Below, piece after piece: positions 56,893 to 64,000 of a stretch of 64,000 nucleotides of DNA. The notes below the pieces were generated by a model. It saw only the letters and a program-made list of their open reading frames with translations. It made no database searches and had not been told where the DNA came from. Each line of letters opens with the position of its first letter. Positions within the stretch are counted from its first letter, which is position 1. Origin of the DNA: Coix lacryma-jobi var. lacryma-jobi (lineage: Eukaryota > Streptophyta > Magnoliopsida > Poales > Poaceae); assembly GCA_009763385.1 (NCBI GenBank), contig CM019824.1, forward strand, positions 157,350,357-157,414,356, read 5' to 3'. The translations under genes were made by a program, and so were the position numbers.

Positions 56893-57563
56893 GGTATATA
56901 AGCAGCCAACCAATTCGATGAATTAATATATTTTCATAATAAGTTGTTCTAGAGACAGAGATATCAATAATATTTTCTATATATTTAATGAAACTTTATA
57001 AAATCAACTTAATTTAAATCTAAGATGATACTACATAGAGTATTTTTTTTTGAACGGAGGCAGTAACTTAGTCAAATAGAAGGAACAAGTTGCTAAACTA
57101 CATTTCTCTACATTCCATCTACTATTTCACAGCCCATATGGGGCCCCGAAAGGCACAAATCTCAACGCCAAAGGGGCCAGTTGTTACTGCAGAGCGTTTA
57201 CTTTGAACATTAGTAATAATTAGAAAATAAAGACACTTACCTTTAGCATAGGGATGCGCGATGCCCCAATTATTTTGCAGGAATTACAAAATTCATGCAT
57301 GCGCGCCAGTCTGACAGAGGACTCCAAGCACGTCGAAAGCCGCGAGTACTACTATTACAGTTGACTTGCATTGCATGCAATTTGCAAGGCGACCGTACGT
57401 AGCTGATCACATTCCACACCGGCGGGGCCGCCGGGCAGAGAGCATATATGCTGTGAGCTGTGTCTGTGCTCCAAGCGACGGGCGCAGACGGCGGCACCGG
57501 CGCCCGCAGACTGAAGAGACGCTCTCTGCATGCTGTGCTCGCGGTTTATCGAGGCGAGCAAAG
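56893..57563. other. Upstream region of fucosyltransferase gene B
   Basis: An AT-rich segment with a partial Stowaway-like end (GAACGGAGGCAGTAA near 57053), then a GC-rich 5' region from about 57290. Likely promoter and leader of gene B. No convincing TATA box could be chosen; AGAGCATATATGCTG at 57438 is a candidate. Confidence 0.35.
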
Positions 57564-60500
57564 ATGCAGATGCAGGAGGTGATGGATGGCAAGCGAGCGA
57601 GCTGGATGGTTAGCGCCGTGCTCACCGCCGTCGTCGTCGTGGCGACCATGCTCATCCTCGGTGGGCGCAGCGTTGGAGCGCCGGGGGCGTGGACTGCAGT
57701 AGCCAGCTTCCGCCAAGGTATAAATCATTCTGTTGTTTCTCTGCACTAAATTTTTTTCGCCTAGGTGTTTTTTTTTTCATTCAGATGAGGAGAAGAATAA
57801 TAACTCCAACAATTTATAAAAATTTAAATTATAGGTTAATTATTTTGACTTTAATTTCTAGATACAAAGTTTTTACTATATATTAAACATAGTATACATA
57901 TGTAGATAATTTAGCGAGAAAGGTGTATATAAGAGACCGGTAAGCCAGGGCTTGCCACACACTTAGTTTTATAAGTTAGAAATTTTATTTTATTTTATTA
58001 ACAAACATTATAGAGATGCTAATACCGGTGTTAGGATTCGTAACATAATTTTATTGGAACTTTATGTTCAATAGGAGAAAACTCCCCCATGCCTTTTAGG
58101 CATCCACGAATTCTTGTTTTTCCAGCACCCTTCATACACACTCTGCTCATCTCAAAACTTCCAATGCTCTTGGTCGATGTGATTTTGAACTTGGTGGTTA
58201 GGTATGGAAGACATATTTTGGATTGAAAGTTAGAAAGTTCAATGAAGGCCGGGATGCAAGGCAATTCAATGACAATGGTAGTAGATAGACATCCGAAAAG
58301 TCAATAGTTACAAACAAGAGATAATATTTGATATGGGTGGTGTAGAAATACAGGCGAGATACCCATAATTGTGAGTGGTACCAGATTTGGTAATGGAGAC
58401 ACAACCGGGAGGTAATGGAGGAGGAACAAGGGGCTAGGGGGGTGGACGGAGGAAGAACAAGTATTACGGAAGAATTAGAGACTGAAAAGATCATAATGTG
58501 GCAGAGGAGATACGTCCATTAAAAACAATCTAATATAGATAGAGAAACTACTCGTTTAGGTCAGTTTGACAACTAATAATTGTATAGAACGAATGTATCA
58601 CTATTCAAAAATTGTTTTGAAATCAAATCAGCCAAGATTCTGATATTTTGCATATAGAAGTTTCCATATTATTCTACGAATTGCAACTAGTGAACATACA
58701 ACAACGTATACGCGCATTCCACCTTTTTTGCGCTTCTGACATCACCCTGCAACAGGTTCCACTAACATCTCGTCTTCGCATCCGACGGCAGCGCACCACG
58801 ACAGGCTATACAACGGCCTATTGATCGACAGCTTCGACGAGGAATCCTGCCACAGCAGATACCAATCCGCCACGTACCGCAGGAACACCGGGAGGCGACC
58901 CTCGCCGTACCTCATCTCCAAGCTGCGGCGGCACGAGGCTCTCCAACGGCGGTGCGGCCCGGGCACCGCTGCCTACAGCAACGCCCTGGAGCAGCTCAGG
59001 TCAGGCAAGAGCCTCGCGTCGCCGGCGGAGTGCGCGTACATGGTCTCCATTTCCTACAGCGGCCTCGGGAACCGGATCCTCGCCGCCGCGTCGGCGTTCC
59101 TGTACGCGGTGCTCACGGACCGCGTCCTCCTCATCGACCCCAGCAACGAAATGGACGACCTTTTCTGCGAGCCGTTCCCCGGCACGACGTGGCTGCTGCC
59201 GCCGGCCGGCTTCCCGGTGGCGAACTACACCAGCCTCGGCGTGGACGCCGCCGAGAGCTACGGGAACATGGTGAGGAGCAAGGCGATCGGGAGCGACGAC
59301 GACGTCGTCGCCGCCGCCGATGCTTCGACGACGACGGCGCGACTGCCTGCGTTCGCGTATGTTAGCAGCAGAGTTGGGGAATAGAGGAATCAGAGCAAAG
59401 GCAGAGAAGAACGAACGGGGGCGAGGAGCAGATGAGTCCTTTAGCGATAGGAAAGATTTGTTACATCTCAGTTCACATCTCAGTTCATACCCCTTCTGCA
59501 AGAAGCAACTAGCTACTTATACAGGAATACACGCTCTCTTGCCACAGCCATCTTGCGCTTACAGGTTCTGCCATTCTGGGCCAAAGACACGCGGATTCTT
59601 CGTCTTGGGCCGGCTCAGCTTACTTCCTTGTGGCCCATCTTCTCTGGCTTGTGTGGCCGGCCGAACAACAGACGTGGCCGATGCAGAGTCTGAAATAGAG
59701 GCCGACGACGTAGCAGTTGTAACAGCGTACGTCCACCTCCACAACGACGCCACCGTGGAAGACCACTACTTCTTCTGCGACGACGACCAGAGGGTGCTCC
59801 GGCGCGTCCAGTGGCTGGCGATGAGGACGGACAGCTACATCGTGCCGGGGCTGTTTCTCGTGCAGGCGTTCCAGGACGAGCTCGGCCGGATGTTCCCGGA
59901 GCGCGACGCCGTGTTCCACCACGTCGGCCGGTACCTGTTCCACCCCAACAACCACGTCTGGGGCCTCGTCACGCGCTACTACGACGCGTACCTCGCGGCG
60001 GCGCAGCAGCGGGTGGGCATCCAGGTGCGCGTCTTCGGCGCCCAGCCCAACTCGCCGGAGCTCCTGGAGCAGATCACCTCGTGCACTCAGAAACAGAAGC
60101 TGCTCCCTGAAGTGCTCGCCACGGGAGAGGAGGGAGAGCCGACGACGTCGCCAGCGTCCCGCCGTCGTCCCAGGTCCAAAGCCGTTCTCGTCACCTCGCT
60201 CAAGGCATGGTACTACGAGAAGCTGAAGAGCATGTACTGGGAGCACGCGGCGGCCGCCGGCGAGGCGGTGAGCGTGCACCAGCCGAGCCACGAGGAGTAC
60301 CAGCAGTTCGGCGCCAGGTCGCACGAGCACAAGGCGTGGGCCGAGATCTACCTGCTGAGCCTGACCGAAGTGCTGGTGACCACCGGCATGTCGACGTTCG
60401 GTTACGTGGCGCAGGGGCTCGCCGGCGTGCGGCCGTGGGTGCTGTACAGGTCCACCAACAGCTCTGCCGTGCCCGATCCGCCGTGCGTCTGGGACGTGTC

Positions 60501-60642
60501 CATGGAGCCGTGCTTCCACAAACCACCGACCTATGATTGCCGGCTCAAGCAGTGGACGGCGGACATCTCAAAGGATGTGCCGTACATCCAGCACTGTGAC
60601 GACGTGAGCTGGGGCCTGAAACTTGTTGGTCGGAGCAAATAG
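57564..60642 (+). pseudogene. GT37 galactoside 2-alpha-L-fucosyltransferase gene B, disrupted by a solo LTR
   Basis: This is the tandem partner of gene A with the same structure. Exon 1 (57564-57717) encodes a Golgi-type anchor (MVSAVLTAVVVVATMLIL). The phase-1 intron 57718-58755 has GT-AG ends. Exon 2 opens with a Ser/His-rich stem, then SCHSRYQSA, GLGNR (59061-59075) and DLFCEPFPGTTWLLP. A Copia solo LTR (59360-59724, TSD GCGTA) splits it within AFAY. The first half stops inside the LTR at 59382-59384, about 260 residues in. The second half (YVHLHNDA to VGRSK, stop TAG 60640-60642) is fully open and keeps the Cys-containing CVWDVSMEPCF segment lost in gene A. Without the LTR the protein would be about 556 residues, normal for the family. 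A second start at 59320 would give only a chance fusion. Confidence 0.9.
59360..59724 (-). mobile_element. Copia-type solo LTR in gene B exon 2
   Basis: 365 bp with ends TGTTAGCAGC and GTTGTAACA (TG/CA, inverted TGTTA/TAACA) and target duplication GCGTA at 59355-59359 and 59725-59729. On the minus strand it has a TATAAGTAGC promoter-like core (59510-59522), so its own promoter would point against the gene. There is no internal coding, hence a solo LTR left by LTR-LTR recombination. Confidence 0.88.
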
Positions 60643-62356
60643 GATGTCGCCTGGGGAGTGGGGACTCTATAAGGCTTATCTGAATAGTAAGTTTTTATCT
60701 TGTTGTTTCTAAACGTGTACCCAATATAGAGTCTATTGTGAGGATGAACCAAACTAGATCATGTAATACATAGTTTAAATTTTTATTGTTTTGTAAACTA
60801 ATCAAACCATTTAATTTGTGATGTAGGATCTGATGAAATGAAGCTTTTGTCCCTCAATGCCAAGGGCTTTTTTTGATGTATAGGTATCATCCATTCAGTC
60901 CATGTGTATTAGAGTGGAGTAGGGTAGAACTTAAACTAAGTTCCACCTCAAGACACTCCAACATATACAAATTAATTGAGTACATGCAAATCCCAAACAT
61001 AACCTAATATGAAACTAAAACTAAGTAGCCGACTCTAACACATATCAGGTCTAGTGGTGGTCGATGAATCATATTTAGTGGTGTCTACACTCTAATGGTA
61101 GCTCTTCCTCCATTGTTGGACATGGCATCGGCGGTGGAAGCATCACACGGGCTCGTTGCGGCGGCGGATTCGTGGATGTGTGGATTTGGAACGGCTGATT
61201 CATCCCCAATCCATGCCAGAACAGGCTTGACCGACAAACCTATCTCTCCTGCAATTGCTCGTTAACAGTTTTTTTTAGATCGAACATGGTAAAACTACTT
61301 CTAGATTGTTTTGGTTTCAGCCATTTGGTTGCTATCGGTATGTGTATGAACTTGATCTGTTAGTGTGAACAAGTGCCTCGTACTGTGATATCTTAGTCTT
61401 TCAATTTCTCTTGATATTGTTACTGTGAACTCGATCCAGCATTTGTATGAGCTAGAACTGTTAGTCCGAACAAGTGCTCGGTAGTGTGTATAAACTTGAT
61501 CTTCAGATGCTGCCTCTGAATAAGTGTCTGACAGTGGGCAAAGTGTGACTTGTCCGACAATGGTACCATATACATACAACAAGTAGTGTTTTCAATCAGT
61601 CTCTGAATTTGCATTAGTAGTTAACATTAGTGCAACAAGCTGCTTACTTGAACTTTGGATATTTAACTACCTCATGGTCTGAATGTTACTTAAATTGAGC
61701 AAGATCCTTTTCAAAAAAATACTAGAATATTTATTGGATGTTGCTGCTGTGATCCTTTTCAAAAAAAAAAGAACCCCTGAATATTTAATGGATGCTACCT
61801 ATACAGATTTCTATTCAAACTAAGCGAAATCTTCATCAATTGATTTAGAAAGCAGTTTGGTCTATTTGGTTCTTCATCAACTTAGATTTTATCAACTGAT
61901 TCAGGAAGCAATTTTGGTCCGCATGTATATGGCAGGCTATGTTACAATTTTCGGTCAACACATATGGAAACTAAAGAAGGATCTTATCCAGCACATATGG
62001 CAACGCTATAGAAACAAAGAAAATTAGATAGGAGTTGCAATTATATATATGGGTTTTGTTGTGGTACCTCTAAATAATTGTGAGCCGTTCATTTAATTAG
62101 ATCCTATGGCTAAAATCATGTATTACTTCCTAAGAGGTAATAGATGAAATATATATTATTTAATTTTTAAATTTATAAACATCATAAATAAGGAAAGCTT
62201 TAAATATAAAAATCTTTGCTTAGATCTAATGGATACTTGCATGATCTATTGAGTATGGTAAAAACTTTTTATTTGTACAATTTTAGATATGACAAAAAAA
62301 ACTACATACGTGCCAAACATGTTTACACCTATGTGCCGTAGTTTTTATACCTAGAT

Positions 62357-62358
<2 letters not shown>
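60643..62358. other. Intergenic region downstream of gene B
   Basis: AT-rich, no supported gene. Imperfect repeats are visible: GAACAAGTG-containing units of about 110 bp at 61330-61550, and a 50-bp duplication with CCTTTTCAAAAAAA at 61705 and 61753. A GTGTATTAGAGTGGAGTAGG segment near 60903 looks like another MITE end. Confidence 0.4.
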
Positions 62359-62417
<59 letters not shown>

Positions 62418-62428
62418 CGCGCACGCGC
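62359..62428. repeat. Compound (AT)n(GT)n(GC)n microsatellite
   Basis: Seventy bases of strictly alternating purine and pyrimidine: about 13 AT units, 12 GT units, 7 GC units, then ACGCGCC. Flanking sequence repeats imperfectly (CCACACGTGTATAG and CCACATGTGTATAG at 62427 and 62517). Confidence 0.95.
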
Positions 62429-63227
62429 CACACGTGTATAGTTGCTCAATTAACGTACCTGGGTTTTTTACGTGCCGAATTAATATAAACTACCTAGTTT
62501 TTATACACATATATGTGCCACATGTGTATAGGTGCCCAATTATCGGTACGTACGTGTACCTTGTTTAATTAACCCATATGAAATTTTATGCTTTACAAAA
62601 GGAAAAAAAACTAATACAATACGATCAAAAAAATAAGTAAGGAGAGTAGGAGACACGGAAAGGAGAAATAAAAGGAAGGCAATGCATGAAAAGAAGGGTC
62701 ATGGAACGTCATGACATTGTTTCCTTTTTCTTTTCCTATATTAATAAAATGATTTAATTTAAAAAATCTAAAAAATCAGTGACTCAAATTTGTTTGAGAT
62801 ATTACCTTCAAGGAAGTAAAAAGTTGTACCGTAGCATTGCCCTATATATAATAATTATATTATTGTAATCAAGTTGCTCATATTTATGTTTGATATATTT
62901 TCTATCAAATGGCAACACAATGGTATATAAATTATATTTATCATTGATCTTGACTACATATAAAACATTAAATAGCTTATAATCAATGAAATAGACTATG
63001 AGTTGTATGTTCTGTCTTTTTATCTGTCTATATGATATATTCGAGGTGCTTAAAAACATCCCCTGTCTGTGGAGTGTACATGCTCTAATAAACCGAGTCA
63101 TGGTGACTCTTCGATGCCGCAACATGATTAGAGGGTTATGACAACAACCCAATACTATAAAAAAAATCAGTTGTCTCTTCGCCTTTCTCTAGTTCTTGTA
63201 TTACTTGTCAAACACTTTCTTACTTCG
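62429..63227. other. Intergenic region, no gene
   Basis: AT-rich sequence. The minus-strand frame at 62808-63152 (114 codons) is dominated by Ile, Tyr and Asn, as expected from AT-rich noncoding DNA. No motif was seen. Confidence 0.4.
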
Positions 63228-63624
63228 CAGCGGCGTCCCGGAAAAATTGGAGGCCCAGTTCAAAGCACTAAGTGAAGGCCTATATTTCAAAAAAATAAAT
63301 TTTAAATATCAATCAATGTACTATTTGTATTATAAAATAATAAGTATATAACAGCATAGATCAAGAATTATACCTGTTGTACAACTATCATTTAAAAAAT
63401 AATATTCTTTTAGCAGGTCTCACGAAGTCTGAAAGGAGTCACGATCGTGACTTTGCTTTAGGCAGGCCACATTTTGGGTCATAGAAGATACTTTGAGTAA
63501 TTTTTAATTACAATAAAACCTAAAATTATTATATATACCTAATATACTTAGTAAATTTTGAGGCCCATAATTTTTGGAGGCCTTGTTCGATCGCACGGCT
63601 CGCACGGGTCTGGGGACGCCCCTG
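63228..63624. mobile_element. hAT-like element with CAGCGGCGTCCC/GGGGACGCCCCTG ends
   Basis: The left end CAGCGGCGTCCC and the right end GGGGACGCCCCTG are imperfect inverted repeats, and both flanks hold AGGCCCA-type internal motifs. The flanks TTACTTCG and TACCTCGT match only roughly, so the 8-bp duplication is not proven. 397 bp, no transposase. Confidence 0.55.
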
Positions 63625-63896
63625 TACCTCGTTGTATGCAAGTTCTCTTGTTGAGTGACAACTAGGATTACTTAGGTAGAACGCATAGCAATTCAACTAA
63701 GGTTTACTTCTTGTTTTTAAGGATAATATCTTTTTGTGTGATCGTGGACTTTGATCTTAGCAAGATTGTCATGATCAACCCGTGAAAAATTAAACTTGTT
63801 TTTTTTTTAAAAAAATGTGTCAAGCTAGGTTGCGAAATCTTAAAAAGAATCGGTTGTTTGTTTCACATAAGTACTAGCTGAAATTGGATCTAAGAA

Positions 63897-63983
63897 CATC
63901 TCCAAGAGTCTATCTAAATTTTACTCTCTAGATCATCTACATAAAAATCATCCCTATATGTTTCCACACTCTTGGAGAGCCTA
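63897..63983. mobile_element. Short CATCTCCAAGAGT-type MITE near window end
   Basis: The arms CTCCAAGAGT (63900-63909) and ACTCTTGGAG (63968-63977) are perfect inverted repeats around an AT-rich core. It resembles the AGCATCTCC class at 53544-53879. The outer borders are uncertain. Confidence 0.55.
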
Positions 63984-64000
63984 TTGGAGAACATAAAAAT

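Noticed and set aside
59320..60642. 440-codon ORF as an independent gene
   Set aside because: It starts in an off-frame part of gene B exon 2 and passes through the solo LTR by chance before entering the true C-terminal frame.
62808..63152. 114-codon minus-strand ORF near the window end
   Set aside because: Ile/Tyr/Asn-rich translation of AT-rich DNA with no motif or gene context.

Overview
The window is nuclear DNA from a grass, most likely a panicoid or andropogonoid species such as sorghum, sugarcane or a relative. The reasons are the plant-type introns, the GC-rich coding regions, the retrotransposon lineages typical of grasses (SIRE/Maximus Copia, Grande-like Tat Gypsy), the grass MITE families and a pair of plant GT37 fucosyltransferase genes. 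Species assignment is an inference from style, not from a search. Nothing in the window is bacterial.

Bases 1-1492 are a short left flank with one Stowaway MITE and no recognised gene. Bases 1493-48540 are a single nested retrotransposon stack whose borders I could place from paired LTRs and target-site duplications. The outermost layer is a SIRE-type Copia element (Copia-1, 1493-48540, TSD GGGGG) that landed in a G-rich tract. Its 5' LTR is split by a long Gypsy-type solo LTR (X, 2325-22440), and X carries a 15.2-kb Grande-like Tat Gypsy element on the minus strand (3942-19109, TSD GGTTG). Copia-1 pol is split in its integrase zinc finger by a second SIRE-type element (Copia-2, 26138-41740, TSD GATGT). 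Copia-2 pol is in turn split by a 4-kb Gypsy solo LTR (32399-36446, TSD AGGCA). A hAT-type MITE sits near the Copia-1 3' LTR.

The Grande-like element has gag, protease, RT, RNase H, a second RNase H and integrase on the minus strand. Facing them on the plus strand is a spliced gene with its own TATA box (6263-10801), matching the antisense gene known from Tat elements. Most element ORFs are broken by small indels. The best-preserved stretch is the Copia-1 integrase/RT/RNase H block at 41741-44362.

Bases 48541-64000 are gene-bearing host DNA. Two tandem same-strand genes for GT37 galactoside 2-alpha-L-fucosyltransferases (type II Golgi membrane enzymes of cell-wall polysaccharide or glycoprotein decoration) have the same two-exon layout: a roughly 51-codon membrane-anchor exon, a phase-1 intron of about 1.05 kb, and a catalytic exon. 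Each copy is broken by a different element: gene A (49421-53152) by a 1-kb TIR transposon, and gene B (57564-60642) by a 365-bp Copia-type solo LTR. The DNA between and after them is a dense MITE landscape: Tourist, CACTA with a tRNA-derived segment, foldback and AGCATCTCC-type elements, and a compound microsatellite.

I saw no clearly undescribed multi-gene system. The most unusual signals are a covarying hairpin array in the Copia-2 LTR, short motifs shared by LTRs of unrelated families, the tRNA-like cassette inside a CACTA element, and the independent disruption of both fucosyltransferase paralogues.
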